This document shows positions 42,000 to 51,699 of a DNA stretch of 64,000 nucleotides, one piece after another. The notes beneath the pieces are model-generated. The model did not search any database. It was not told the DNA's origin and saw nothing but the letters and a program-made list of their open reading frames with translations. The stretch comes from Maridesulfovibrio sp. (lineage in GTDB: Bacteria > Desulfobacterota > Desulfovibrionia > Desulfovibrionales > Desulfovibrionaceae): positions 496,001-560,000 of the forward strand of contig NZ_OY763931.1 in the NCBI RefSeq assembly GCF_963667685.1, in the 5' to 3' direction. The translations under genes and the position numbers were made by a program. Within the stretch, counting starts at the first letter, position 1. Every line of letters begins with the position of its first letter.

Positions 42000-42184
42000 A
42001 ACTTTCTCCTACAACAAATGTTATGTGTTTAGAAGGGATAAGCAAATAAGTTTAATGTAAATAAATGTTAAATAACTTAAGAAACATTAAGCCAAAGAGT
42101 ATTTATCTATAGTGCTCTGATTTTGACCAACTAAGAAAAAAATTCCTATATAAACGTTCTTTACCTCCGCTGCGTATAAACAAG

Positions 42185-42212
42185 TAAAGACAGGTGAATC
42201 GTTCGCCTATCG
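42185..42212 (+). promoter_or_regulatory. Candidate sigma-28 promoter of flagellin
   Basis: TAAA at 42185-42188 and GCCTATCG at 42205-42212 resemble the flagellar sigma-28 pattern TAAA-N15-GCCGATAA with a 16-bp spacer. It lies about 40 bp before the flagellin ATG. Confidence 0.5.
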
Positions 42213-42250
42213 AATAGTGCAAGGACGTACTATAAAACACGGAGGTTTTT

Positions 42251-43108
42251 ATGTCTTTAGTAATCAATAACAATACAATTGCAAATGCCACCGCGCGCCA
42301 TCTTAATGATGCATACAGTGCGCTGAGTTCTTCCACTGAAAAGATGTCCTCTGGCTTGCGCATCAACTCCGCTGCTGATGATGCCGCTGGTCTTGCGGTA
42401 CGCGAACTTATGCGTTCGGATATTTCCACCCTGCAACAGGGTGTGCGGAATGCGAACGATGGTATTTCCATGATCCAGACCGCAGACGGCGCTCTGAGCG
42501 TTGTGGATGAAAAGCTCATTCGTATGAAGGAGCTTGCTGAGCAGGCCGCAACCGGTACTTACACTTCTACTCAGCGCGCATTGATCGACAGTGAGTATCA
42601 GGCGATGGCATCTGAAATTACTCGAATTGCGAGTGCTACCGACTTCAACGGTATCTATCTGCTCAACGGCAACTGCTCCGGCGATAATGCCGTAACAATT
42701 CACTTCGGCACCGGTAATGACAGTGCGGAAGATAAGTACGACGTCGAAATCGGCACCTGCACTGCATCCGCCCTCGGCATCGGCAACCAGAGCACAATAG
42801 ACGCGGGATACACTGTATCCACTCAGGAAGCTGCCCAGGAATCTCTGCAGGCACTTGATAATGCGATTGTTTCCAAGGATAAGATCAGGGCGAATCTCGG
42901 TGCTCTTGAAAACAGGCTTGACGCTACCATCTCAAACCTTGAAATTCAGGGTGAAAACCTGCAATCCGCTGAATCCCAGATTTCTGATGTGGATGTTGCA
43001 ACTGAAATGACCAACTACTCCAAGCAGCAGATTATTACCCAGTCCGCCGTGGCCATGCTTTCGCAGGCCAACTCCCTGCCTCAGATGGCCCTGTCTCTCA
43101 TCGGCTAG
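42251..43108 (+). CDS. fliC: Flagellin
   Basis: 285 residues, with GGAGG upstream. The conserved D0/D1 termini are clear: MSLVINNNTIANATARHLND, SSGLRINSAADDAAGLAV, RSDISTLQQGVRNANDGISM at the start and AESQISDVDVATEMTNYSKQ, QANSLPQMALSLIG at the end. The variable centre is short (about 60 residues), giving a small flagellin. It polymerises into the external filament. It is the first gene of a group with FliD, FlgK, FlgL, FlgE and FlgD, and has its own terminators behind it. Confidence 0.95.
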   Translation: MSLVINNNTIANATARHLNDAYSALSSSTEKMSSGLRINSAADDAAGLAVRELMRSDISTLQQGVRNANDGISMIQTADGALSVVDEKLIRMKELAEQAATGTYTSTQRALIDSEYQAMASEITRIASATDFNGIYLLNGNCSGDNAVTIHFGTGNDSAEDKYDVEIGTCTASALGIGNQSTIDAGYTVSTQEAAQESLQALDNAIVSKDKIRANLGALENRLDATISNLEIQGENLQSAESQISDVDVATEMTNYSKQQIITQSAVAMLSQANSLPQMALSLIG

Positions 43109-43134
43109 TTACACAATCTTCAGAAGCTTTGATC

Positions 43135-43160
43135 GGCCCGGTATACCGGGCCTTTCTTTT
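43135..43160 (+). terminator. Flagellin terminator
   Basis: GGCCCGGTATACCGGGCC (43135-43152) is a perfect stem followed by TTTCTTTT. Confidence 0.9.
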
Positions 43161-43174
43161 GTACGCAGGTCAGA

Positions 43175-43216
43175 GGCCGCAGTCCCTTTAACAGTAGGGG
43201 ATTGCGGCCTTTTTTG
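43175..43216 (+). terminator. Second terminator after flagellin
   Basis: GGCCGCAGTCCC (43175-43186) pairs imperfectly with GGGGATTGCGGCC (43197-43209), followed by a T run. The rest of 43217-43464 has no gene; it should hold the promoter of the sigma-factor gene, which I could not fix. Confidence 0.8.
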
Positions 43217-43464
43217 TGTGACAGCACCCTATCTCTATCGGCAAAAAATTCCCATCCTTCCGGTTTGCCCTGTGAAAAGCAGTCCTTTTCCTTTTTTCGG
43301 GGATTCTCAGCTTAAGAAGCCTTTATTTCAGTCCTCTGTCGCCAACTCTCCTATAGTTATTTAACAATTCATAAATTTAATCTGTGGCATTCTGAATGTA
43401 ATAAGTTTGTAATTTAATGTTGTGCGGAATGCATGTTGCTCAATCTTATGCATAAGGAGGAAGC

Positions 43465-44010
43465 ATGAACACTTATATAGACAAAAAATGCGAATATATT
43501 TCAGAAAAAGAAGTAAATTACTTTTTTAAAAAAAATATTAATTTCATTAAAAATGTAGTCAATAAATTCATATTTTCTAAATATATTGGAGCTGACAAAA
43601 ATGATGTAGATGAAGTTTGTCAGGAAGTTGCGTTAAAAATTATAAAAAACGATTACATTTTAAAATACTCATCAAAAAAAAGCTCCATTAATACATGGAT
43701 ATATATCATAAGTCGATCTGTTGCTGTTGACTATATGAGAAAAAATAATCGTATATATATTAATGTAGATGATCTGGAAGATTTTTCTGAATGCGATAGA
43801 GAGAAAAATGATTTTAATATTCCTGAAGGTCTTTTGTCTGAAAGACAGAATGAAGTAGTAAGAATGATTTTTTGGGGAGACTTAAATGCAGTTGAGGTGG
43901 CTGAACAGTTAGGAATTACCTCCTGTACCGTTCGCTGCATTAAGCATCAGGCAATTCAAAAACTTCGCCGACACTTTTCTGCGGATGACAAGAGGAGGAT
44001 CAGATCATGA
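43465..44010 (+). CDS. Small sigma-70-family sigma factor (ECF-like)
   Basis: 181 residues with AAGGAGG upstream. The sigma region 2 part (about 20-90) has DVDEVCQEVALKIIKN and INTWIYIISRSVAVDYMRKN; the region 4 HTH (about 125-170) has LLSERQNEVVRMIFWGDL and VAEQLGITSCTVRCIKHQAI. No anti-sigma gene is adjacent. The first 140 codons are very AT-rich (poly-Lys/Asn/Ile), unlike the flanking flagellar genes, suggesting separate ancestry. The stop overlaps the flgD start as ATGA, so it is transcribed with the hook genes and probably drives this cluster (inference). Confidence 0.85.
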   Translation: MNTYIDKKCEYISEKEVNYFFKKNINFIKNVVNKFIFSKYIGADKNDVDEVCQEVALKIIKNDYILKYSSKKSSINTWIYIISRSVAVDYMRKNNRIYINVDDLEDFSECDREKNDFNIPEGLLSERQNEVVRMIFWGDLNAVEVAEQLGITSCTVRCIKHQAIQKLRRHFSADDKRRIRS

Positions 44011-44678
44011 CCACCGCAATTAGCAGCTACACCAGTACCGAAAGCACTACAACTACAGCCACAACCAGCAGTACCGGCAATACCTCACTGGATCAGGAGG
44101 ATTTCCTGACAATCCTGTGTACTCAGCTGGAGTATCAGGATCCTACAAACCCCGTTGATAACGCGGAAATGATCAACCAGATGACCAACTATGCCCTGCT
44201 GGATGAAGCGGTGGTCAATAATGAAAACCTCGACACTATTATCAACCAGCTGGCTTCTCTCGCAGCATTGAGCACCTCCGGCTACCTTGGCAAGGAAGTC
44301 CTCGCCGAAGGCGGCGTGGTTACCGCGGAAGATGGCGAAGTCTCTGGCATCACTATCGAGTTGGAAGAGGACGCGTCAGTTCTGGGGATGAACATCTACG
44401 ATTCTGACGGGAACATCGTGGACACCCTTTACTTTTCCGATGTCGAGGCCGGAGAGATTGAAATTTCCGGTTCTGTTCTCAGCGCACGGGCCGATCTGGA
44501 TAGCGACGAAACTTATACCGTGGATGCATTTGCCTATGATGAGGATGAAGCTTCGATCGATGTCTCTGTCTGGTCCGCTGGAACGGTCACCTCAGTAGAT
44601 CAGGATTCCGGAGATACCGTTCTGACCCTTGATGACGGGCGTGAAGTTTCAATCACTGATGTAAGTCTGATTTCCTAA
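44007..44678 (+). CDS. flgD: Flagellar hook-capping protein FlgD
   Basis: 223 residues. The N-terminal FlgD signature LDQEDFLTILCTQLEYQDPT followed by NPVDNAEMINQMTNYALLDE is clear. The middle and C-terminal part is an Ig/TTD-like acidic domain. FlgD caps the growing hook during assembly. The gene overlaps the sigma-factor gene and is followed by flgE after 27 bp. Confidence 0.92.
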   Translation: MTTAISSYTSTESTTTTATTSSTGNTSLDQEDFLTILCTQLEYQDPTNPVDNAEMINQMTNYALLDEAVVNNENLDTIINQLASLAALSTSGYLGKEVLAEGGVVTAEDGEVSGITIELEEDASVLGMNIYDSDGNIVDTLYFSDVEAGEIEISGSVLSARADLDSDETYTVDAFAYDEDEASIDVSVWSAGTVTSVDQDSGDTVLTLDDGREVSITDVSLIS

Positions 44679-44705
44679 CCTTTAAAGAAACAGGAGTGTA
44701 AAACA

Positions 44706-46244
44706 ATGAGTGTTACCAGTTCATTATATACCGGAATTTCAGGTCTTAACGTTAACTCCGAGGCAACCTCGGTTGTATCAAACAACCTTGCCAACTCAAG
44801 CACAGTAGGCTTCAAGGGATCAACTGCCGTTTTTGAGGATTTGTTCTATTCTTCAATTACCACCGGAAGCGGCGGGAGTCAGGTCGGTAACGGTGCCGGG
44901 ATTGCTACAGTCAACACCGATTATACACAGGGGTCTTATGAAGATTCCAGCATTTCCACCAACGTAGCTCTTAATGGTGACGGATATTTTATAGTCATTG
45001 ATCCGGATACAGGGGCTACCCGCTATACCCGTGCAGGTAACTTTGATTTCGACAACGAGGGCTATCTCGTGGATACCTACGGCAATCAGGTTCAGGGTTG
45101 GAAGGTCGAAGACGGCACTGCATCCGGTTCCCTCACGACAATCCAGCTGGACCAGTCCCAATCTCCGCCTAAGGCCACCTCAGAAGTCAGCGTTACCATG
45201 AACCTCAATTCCCAGAGTACGGATGAAGCTGTTACCACGAATCCCTATACATCGCTGTTTGAGCTTTATGACGGAACTGAGGAGCCTCCACTTGACGATT
45301 CCCAGTACAGTTATTCCACAACCATGACTATTTATGATGAAAACGGTTCGGCACATGATCTTACCGTCTACATGGACCCGGTTGATGTTGACTCCGACGG
45401 AAACATTATCTGGGAATATGTGATCGCAACTGAAGCTTCAGACGACCAGCGAACAGATTCAAGTGGAAATAACCTTAATACGACCAGCGGTGCAGGTTTG
45501 GCCATGGCCGGAACACTGACCTTCAATTCCGAAGGACAGATGACTTCAATGACTGCATTCACTCTGGCGAGCAACGCTGCGTCCACCGATACCAAAGTTG
45601 CATCCAACTGGATGCTCGCCGACCTCAGCGATTCCGGCCTTCCTGAAGTTAATCTCAACTTTACCGGCAGTACCGACGGTCAGGAAGTGGCCATCAGTTT
45701 CGGTATGAGCAGCGACGATAATACATGGACCAGCAGCAGTATCGACGATCTGGGCGATATAACGGCTGCTACTGATTATTCCGATCTGCCCTATTTTGCC
45801 GACTATACTCTGGGAAGCAGCGCTACCACCAGTTACAGCGACAGTTCCTCTGCTACTTATACGATTTCGCAGGACGGTTATGCTACCGGTTCTCTGAAAT
45901 CTGTAAGTGTCGATAAAAACGGGATCATCATCGGAAATTATTCCAACGGCGAATCAATAGAACTTTATCAGCTCGCACTAGCCGATTTTCCTAATAAGGA
46001 TGGCCTTGAGGCAGAGGGCAGCAACCTGTTCCGGGCCACGACTGAATCAGGTGAAGCCATTATCGGCACTGCCGGTTCTGCCGGATTTGGAAAAGTTGTT
46101 TCAAATGCCCTGGAAGCATCAAACGTGGATCTCGCCTCCCAGCTGACCGAGCTGATTATTATTCAGGCTGCTTATCAGGCCAACAGCAAGGTTGTGACCA
46201 CTGCTGATGAACTGTTGCAGACCGCCATCGGATTGAAAAGATAA
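44706..46244 (+). CDS. flgE: Flagellar hook protein FlgE
   Basis: 512 residues. The N-terminal rod/hook motif (SSLYTGISGLNVNSEATSVV, SNNLANSSTVGFKGSTAVF) and C-terminal coil (NALEASNVDLASQLTELIII, QAAYQANSKVVTTADELLQT) are typical. The centre is rich in Ser, Thr and Asp. It polymerises into the flexible hook. The ribosome site is AGGAGTG. Length is normal to slightly long for FlgE. Confidence 0.94.
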   Translation: MSVTSSLYTGISGLNVNSEATSVVSNNLANSSTVGFKGSTAVFEDLFYSSITTGSGGSQVGNGAGIATVNTDYTQGSYEDSSISTNVALNGDGYFIVIDPDTGATRYTRAGNFDFDNEGYLVDTYGNQVQGWKVEDGTASGSLTTIQLDQSQSPPKATSEVSVTMNLNSQSTDEAVTTNPYTSLFELYDGTEEPPLDDSQYSYSTTMTIYDENGSAHDLTVYMDPVDVDSDGNIIWEYVIATEASDDQRTDSSGNNLNTTSGAGLAMAGTLTFNSEGQMTSMTAFTLASNAASTDTKVASNWMLADLSDSGLPEVNLNFTGSTDGQEVAISFGMSSDDNTWTSSSIDDLGDITAATDYSDLPYFADYTLGSSATTSYSDSSSATYTISQDGYATGSLKSVSVDKNGIIIGNYSNGESIELYQLALADFPNKDGLEAEGSNLFRATTESGEAIIGTAGSAGFGKVVSNALEASNVDLASQLTELIIIQAAYQANSKVVTTADELLQTAIGLKR

Positions 46245-46284
46245 TTAACGCATATAGTTACAGACGATATATCCGGAGGCAGAA

Positions 46285-48315
46285 ATGAGCTTAACCAACG
46301 CAATGTCAATAGGGCAGAAGGCCATCAACAATGCCCAGCTTTCTATTGAAAATGCCAGTAACAACATCGCCAATGCCGAGACCGAAGGGTATCAGCGTAC
46401 CGATACAGTCTATGACAGCAGCTGCAATATCAATATCAGCGGCAACAGCATCGGCACCGGTGCGAACATTATTGCTGTTCAGGCCAACTGGGACAGCTTT
46501 ATTGAAAAGCAGTACCTTTCGGCCTCGGCAGATCTGTCCTCCAGCGAAACTCAGTACGACTATCTCGCCCAACTGGATACTATCTTCAATCAGAGTGAAG
46601 ACGAGGGACTGGCCTCGACTCTGGACGAGTTCCTCAGCGCATGGAATGAGCTTTCTTCCGATCCTGATTCACTTGCGGAAAGGACTTCGTTGGTCAGTGA
46701 AGCGGAAACTTTAATATACTCCCTTACTTCCACCGCCACAGAGCTTCAGGAAATGTCGGATACCGTTGAGTCGGAAATCGTGGATCAGGTTGCAGCAGCA
46801 AACGAGCTGATTGATTCTATCGCCCTTCTTAATAAACAGATAGCCGCCGATTCAGAAAATACCGAACTCATTTCCAGCCGGGATCAGGCCATCAGAGAGC
46901 TTGATGAACTCATAGGGGTTGAGGTCATCAGCTCCAGTGACGGGCAGACCAAAATATATACTGAAACCGGACAGCCTCTGGTTGAGGGCAGTGAAACCCA
47001 CTCTCTGGTCTACAGAGGGTCAAAATCAACAGAATCTTTGCAGCCCGGTTCAAGTTATGACGGTGAAATCAGTTACTCCGGCTCATCCAGTGAAGAAATT
47101 CTGATTGAATTTGTTTCAACAGGAGCAGACGGCACAGCCCAGTTCAAGGCCTCTTTTGACGGCGGAAAAACATGGAAACAGGATGAAAACGGCAACACCC
47201 AGCTTTATCTCGCCGGGGACAAGGACTCTTCCGTAACCGTTGCAGGTGTGGAGATTTCTTTTTCGGGCGGGACAACGGATCACACCAAAGGCGATCGTTA
47301 TACCATCGTAGCCAAAAGCGGACTTTATTGGGAAAGCAGTTCCGGATCATTGGTCAACATTACACCTATGACCGATTCCAGCGGTGATAATATTTCCAAC
47401 AGGACTTCCGGCGGAAGCATCGCAGGGCTTTTCAAGGTTCGTGACGATTATATCGAGCCTGTTCTTGATGAACTTGACGATTATGCTTCCGCACTGATCT
47501 GGGAAGTGAATTCAGAACATTCACAGGGGGCGGGTACGGAGCACCATTCTGCCGTGAAAGGCACTTACGGGGTGGAGGACCAGACCGCAAGTCTTGCTGA
47601 CAGCGGACTGGTCTATGCGGATGAAATAGAGTCCGGTTCCTTTGGTCTTTATACTTATGATGCTGATGGAAATGTCACTTCCAATGCTTCCATAAGCATT
47701 GATCCGTCCACGGACTCCCTTGATAGTATTGCAACCAAGATCAATACCGCCTTTTCCGGTTCCCTGACTGCTTCGGTCAATTCCGACGGGGAACTGGAAA
47801 TCCAGAGTGTGAGTGATACAACATTTGAATTTGCAGATGATACTTCCGGTTTTCTTGCCGCAACGGGTATAAATACTTTTTTTACCGGGAGCACTGCTAC
47901 AGATATTTCAGTCAATTCATATATTGAGGAAGATTTTTCCCATGTAAATGCCGGAGTGGTCGGAAGCGACGGAACCGTTTCCTCCGGCAGCAACTCTGTT
48001 GCCGAGGCCATAAACGATTTGACCGGTAGCTCCGTATCAATTGGTGAGGGGAGCAGCGCCCAGAGCGCAACCCTGACGGAATTTATGGCGGCTATAGTAT
48101 CTGAGGTCGGGGCTGCAGCATCAAAAGCGGATACTCAGGTGGCCTGTGATACTGCCGCTGCCGAGCTTTATGCCGAGCAGCAGGAATCTGTCAGCGGGGT
48201 TAATATTGATGAAGAACTGATAAATCTGACCATTTACCAGCAGCGGTACCAGGCTGCCTGTCAGATTATCTCGGTTACGCAAGAAATGTTCGAGACCGTT
48301 CTGGGCATCATGTAA
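46285..48315 (+). CDS. flgK: Hook-filament junction protein FlgK
   Basis: 676 residues, with CGGAGG upstream. The N terminus SIGQKAINNAQLSIENASNN and IANAETEGYQRTDTVYD matches FlgK, as does the C terminus SGVNIDEELINLTIYQQRYQ with AACQIISVTQEMFETVLGIM. The central region is expanded and low in hydrophobic residues. It forms the first junction ring between hook and filament. Confidence 0.93.
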   Translation: MSLTNAMSIGQKAINNAQLSIENASNNIANAETEGYQRTDTVYDSSCNINISGNSIGTGANIIAVQANWDSFIEKQYLSASADLSSSETQYDYLAQLDTIFNQSEDEGLASTLDEFLSAWNELSSDPDSLAERTSLVSEAETLIYSLTSTATELQEMSDTVESEIVDQVAAANELIDSIALLNKQIAADSENTELISSRDQAIRELDELIGVEVISSSDGQTKIYTETGQPLVEGSETHSLVYRGSKSTESLQPGSSYDGEISYSGSSSEEILIEFVSTGADGTAQFKASFDGGKTWKQDENGNTQLYLAGDKDSSVTVAGVEISFSGGTTDHTKGDRYTIVAKSGLYWESSSGSLVNITPMTDSSGDNISNRTSGGSIAGLFKVRDDYIEPVLDELDDYASALIWEVNSEHSQGAGTEHHSAVKGTYGVEDQTASLADSGLVYADEIESGSFGLYTYDADGNVTSNASISIDPSTDSLDSIATKINTAFSGSLTASVNSDGELEIQSVSDTTFEFADDTSGFLAATGINTFFTGSTATDISVNSYIEEDFSHVNAGVVGSDGTVSSGSNSVAEAINDLTGSSVSIGEGSSAQSATLTEFMAAIVSEVGAAASKADTQVACDTAAAELYAEQQESVSGVNIDEELINLTIYQQRYQAACQIISVTQEMFETVLGIM

Positions 48316-48326
48316 GGAGGCCTGCT

Positions 48327-49523
48327 ATGAGAATAAGCACTTCGCAGATTTACTCGCAGACCATGAACAGCGTCTCTAAATCGTTAAATGATTACATGGA
48401 TGTCAACTCTTGGGTCTCCACCCAGAAGGAAATCAACGCTCCCTCCGACGACCCGGCAGGAATGGCCAATGTCGTCAACCTGCGAGGCTACGATGCAGCC
48501 CTTGAGCAATACTACAATAATGCCGAGATGGCCGGTGAATATCTGGGTAGTGCTGACGGATTGCTGATTAAAGCCAGTACAACCATGTCCTCTGTGCTGG
48601 AGCAGATAGAGCAGGCGTCTACCGGGACCTATACTGATGCCCAGTCGCAGTCCATTTCCGTAGAAATTCAGGGTTACCTTGATTCCCTGCTGGCTATAGC
48701 CAATTCAAAAATGGGCAGTGATTACCTGTTTTCAGGAGAGGCCACCGACACTTCACCTTATGACTATATTCCCGGAGTTACTGTGACCGGAGATTCCCCG
48801 GCTAAAAGTGATTTCGGAGAAATCAGCGGCGAACTGGATGATCCTGTCATTGTGCAATTCACTTCCGATGGAACCATCGGCACGGACACTGTCTCATATA
48901 CCTATTCGCTGGACGGGGGGCGTACATGGTTGACCGGCTCTCTGACAACAACTGATCTGACCCTTGAACTGGGTGATGTCTCCGTTGAAATGAATACCGG
49001 GACAGCTGTGACCGCGTGGGACGAAAATGATGATACCGGCAGCAGCTTTGTTGTTCGGAATTCTGCTGTATACAACGGTTCAGATGCAGCCATGTCCGTG
49101 AATATATCTGAGGGGACGGAAATCGATATGACCACAGTAGGCAGCGATATTTTTGGCGGTGTGGATGGTGGTACCGGAACTGCCTATTCTGATCCCAATC
49201 TATTTGAATCCATAAGTGACGCCGTAGCTTACGCGTGGATAGGCAATGAGGATGCAGTGGCAGATACGCTGGTTGCTGTAAATGAAGCCTATAAAGAAAT
49301 GACCAATATGATGGCCGATGTCGGGGCCCGTGAAGAAAAGACTGAATTTATCAGTACAAGTCTCAGTTATACCCGGGAAAGGGTCAGTGATGCTATCAGC
49401 AACGAGGAAGATGCGGACAGCGCGGCCCTGACAATTGAGCTGAGCAAGGCCGAATATATTTATCAGGCCGTTCTCAGTTCAACTTCAGATGTGATCGGAA
49501 TGAGCATACTGGATTATTTATAG
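48327..49523 (+). CDS. flgL: Hook-filament junction protein FlgL
   Basis: 398 residues, eleven bases after flgK, with AAGGAGG upstream. The N terminus RISTSQIYSQTMNSVSKSLN and PSDDPAGMANVVNLRGYDAA, together with the C-terminal YTRERVSDAISNEEDADSAA and LSKAEYIYQAVLSSTSDVIG, follow the FlgL/flagellin-like pattern. It forms the second junction ring. Confidence 0.92.
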   Translation: MRISTSQIYSQTMNSVSKSLNDYMDVNSWVSTQKEINAPSDDPAGMANVVNLRGYDAALEQYYNNAEMAGEYLGSADGLLIKASTTMSSVLEQIEQASTGTYTDAQSQSISVEIQGYLDSLLAIANSKMGSDYLFSGEATDTSPYDYIPGVTVTGDSPAKSDFGEISGELDDPVIVQFTSDGTIGTDTVSYTYSLDGGRTWLTGSLTTTDLTLELGDVSVEMNTGTAVTAWDENDDTGSSFVVRNSAVYNGSDAAMSVNISEGTEIDMTTVGSDIFGGVDGGTGTAYSDPNLFESISDAVAYAWIGNEDAVADTLVAVNEAYKEMTNMMADVGAREEKTEFISTSLSYTRERVSDAISNEEDADSAALTIELSKAEYIYQAVLSSTSDVIGMSILDYL

Positions 49524-49533
49524 GAGAACAGTC

Positions 49534-51258
49534 ATGGCAATGTCAGTTTCAACAAGCACATATACTTCCACCTCCACTTCCGGCGGTTTTACTATCAACG
49601 GGCTTGGTAACGGCACGGACTGGACCGATCTTATTCAGTCATGTGTAGAAGCGGAAAGCTACGAACTTGAGCAGTACGAGGCAGATCTCGAGGAGGCTGA
49701 AACCATTTGCAGCCTTCTAGAGGCTCTGGACGATGAACTGGTTGATCTGGCCGGTACCCTGCAAAGCTATGACGAGATGGATGAGTTCCTTTCCTATTCC
49801 GTTGCAACCACCGGAGACGGGGAAGTGGCAGCATCCATTGAAGACGGGGCTGGAGAAGGCACTTACAATGTGGTCGTCAATCAACTGGCCAAAAAGGATA
49901 TCTGGATTTCCGAGGAGCTGGTTTACTCTTCGGCTGATGAGGAGATAATCTCCTCAAACTCTTCCATCACCATGACCTACTCAGGAGAAGACATCACCCT
50001 GAATGTCACTGCCGGAACCTCGCTGCAGGATCTTGTGGACCAGATTAACAGAGATCCCGATTGTGATGACAAGATTTCAGCGGCTGTGATCAGTGACGGC
50101 ACCAGTTACTACCTCAAGCTTAGCGGGGAAGATACCGGTGCGGATAATAACTTAGTACTGACTGATCTGGCCGCGATTGACGGCTACGCTGCGGATTCTT
50201 TTACCAATACGCAGGCTGCGCAGAATGCCCAGCTTAAAGTGGACGGCTTTCCATCCGGAGCTGACGAGTGGATAGAATCAGGCTCCAACACCGTTGACGA
50301 TGTTATCGACAGCATGAGCCTAACCCTCAATGCCGTGACCGATTCCAACGGAATTGATATCGGTGTCTCTTATGATACTGATGCCATGGTTGAAACAATT
50401 GAGGATTTTGTCACTGAGGTAAATCAGGTCCTTTATGATTTATTGGATGTTACCGGAGCTCTTGCCGATGCAGACGACGAAGATGACGATAGTGTATATA
50501 TCAAGGATGCAACTCTTGATCTCGTATACAGCTCCATAAAAAATGCCCTGACTTCCGCCGGGCTCGGTTTCCTTTACTACAATAGTGAAACTGAAGAGGG
50601 CGACCCGTTTTCCTCCCTTTCATCTGTGGGTATTACTACCGACAGTACAGAAGGTTCTGATACTTTCGGACAGCTTGAAATTGATTATGATGAATTGGAA
50701 GAGGCCCTTGCCGAAGATCCGGAAGCAGTCGCCCTGCTTTTTGCCGCATCGGGGGAGGCGGAGACTGACAGTTCCGACCTGCGTGTGATTTCTACCATTC
50801 CCGGCCTCACGGGGGCAGGAGATTTTGATGTGCAGTACACTGTTTCAGGCGGGACTATTACGTCAGCAACCATAGACGGTGTGGATATGTATATTGAAGG
50901 CAATACCATACTGGCCGGAAGCGACAGTAACGCCAACGGACTTTATATGGAAATCTCGGATCTGGCTGATGGTACGTATTCCAGCACAGTGACCGTAAAG
51001 CAGGGGAAGATCGGGCAGCTTGCGGATCTGTGCGAAGCGTTGACCGATGTTTCAACCGGCAGTATCCCGCTATTGATGGCAAGCTATGAAAACCTCACTT
51101 CAAAGCTTGAAGGTGAAATTTATGACGAAGAAGAAAGGATAGATGCTTATCAGACTCGACTGGAGGAAAAATATTCTGCTTTGGATACCATGTTGTCCTA
51201 TTATTCCAACCTTGGAGATCAGCTGGATAGCACGGTTTCTTCCTTAAGTTCTGATTAG
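49534..51258 (+). CDS. fliD: Filament cap protein FliD
   Basis: 574 residues, with GGAG upstream. Residues 15-110 match FliD_N (GFTINGLGNGTDWTDLIQSC, a coiled LLEALDDEL segment), and the C-terminal half (about 280-560) matches FliD_C with coiled-coil LEGEIYDEEERIDAYQTRLE and EKYSALDTMLSYYSNLGDQL. It caps the filament and folds incoming flagellin. It ends the hook-filament group; no fliS or other export gene follows. Confidence 0.92.
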   Translation: MAMSVSTSTYTSTSTSGGFTINGLGNGTDWTDLIQSCVEAESYELEQYEADLEEAETICSLLEALDDELVDLAGTLQSYDEMDEFLSYSVATTGDGEVAASIEDGAGEGTYNVVVNQLAKKDIWISEELVYSSADEEIISSNSSITMTYSGEDITLNVTAGTSLQDLVDQINRDPDCDDKISAAVISDGTSYYLKLSGEDTGADNNLVLTDLAAIDGYAADSFTNTQAAQNAQLKVDGFPSGADEWIESGSNTVDDVIDSMSLTLNAVTDSNGIDIGVSYDTDAMVETIEDFVTEVNQVLYDLLDVTGALADADDEDDDSVYIKDATLDLVYSSIKNALTSAGLGFLYYNSETEEGDPFSSLSSVGITTDSTEGSDTFGQLEIDYDELEEALAEDPEAVALLFAASGEAETDSSDLRVISTIPGLTGAGDFDVQYTVSGGTITSATIDGVDMYIEGNTILAGSDSNANGLYMEISDLADGTYSSTVTVKQGKIGQLADLCEALTDVSTGSIPLLMASYENLTSKLEGEIYDEEERIDAYQTRLEEKYSALDTMLSYYSNLGDQLDSTVSSLSSD

Positions 51259-51375
51259 CAGCCTGTCTGGCTTATTTTGACCCGTAAGCAGGCAATCTAA
51301 GGCGGAAGTTTTATTGATGTGACCTGATAGTTATATTATCTTCAGGGCCGAATGTTTTATTTGTTTTGCGTAACA
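51259..51375. other. Short intergenic stretch after fliD
   Basis: No gene is present. The sequence ends in the left arm of the 10-bp-arm palindrome (TTTGCGTAAC-A-GTTACGCAAA, 51365-51385), whose right arm is already part of the duplicated cas2-tail cassette. Confidence 0.5.
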
Positions 51376-51417
51376 GTTACGCAAAGTGTCTATTCGAAGC
51401 ATTATATTGTGATCTGA
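51376..51417 (+). pseudogene. cas2: cas2 3' tail, second copy
   Basis: Thirteen codons plus stop reading VTQSVYSKHYIVI, nearly the same as the end of the cas2 remnant before array 1 (VAQSIYSKHYIVI). The similarity to the first cassette begins here, inside the cas2 3' end, which shows that a cas2-leader-array unit was duplicated. Confidence 0.75.
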
Positions 51418-51699
51418 TCCGGCTTGCTTAAGGACGAAAATTGAAAATGATTATCGGCAAATACTTGAGCGATTTCGGATTTGAACCGTGCTTTTTGTAA
51501 ATGTTCAAGATTCTTGTTAAAAATAGCTGTTTTGTGTAAAATGAAAATTAATCGCTAGCGTAAGTTAGTAATTTTAATGGTTTGAAGCCCATTTTAGGCC
51601 GTTTTTTGAGGTGGAAAAAGTCGAAAAAAAGTCCAAATTCAGTCGCCAGCGTTTTTGCCCTTCTTAGCCCGCATGGTTAAAGGGCTCCCAGAGGGTGCT
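51418..51699 (+). promoter_or_regulatory. CRISPR leader 2
   Basis: A copy of leader 1 (36600-36881) with scattered substitutions and identical length up to the first repeat. It precedes an array with three spacers, so this copy stayed active for spacer acquisition or processing longer than the first, or lost fewer spacers. Confidence 0.8.
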
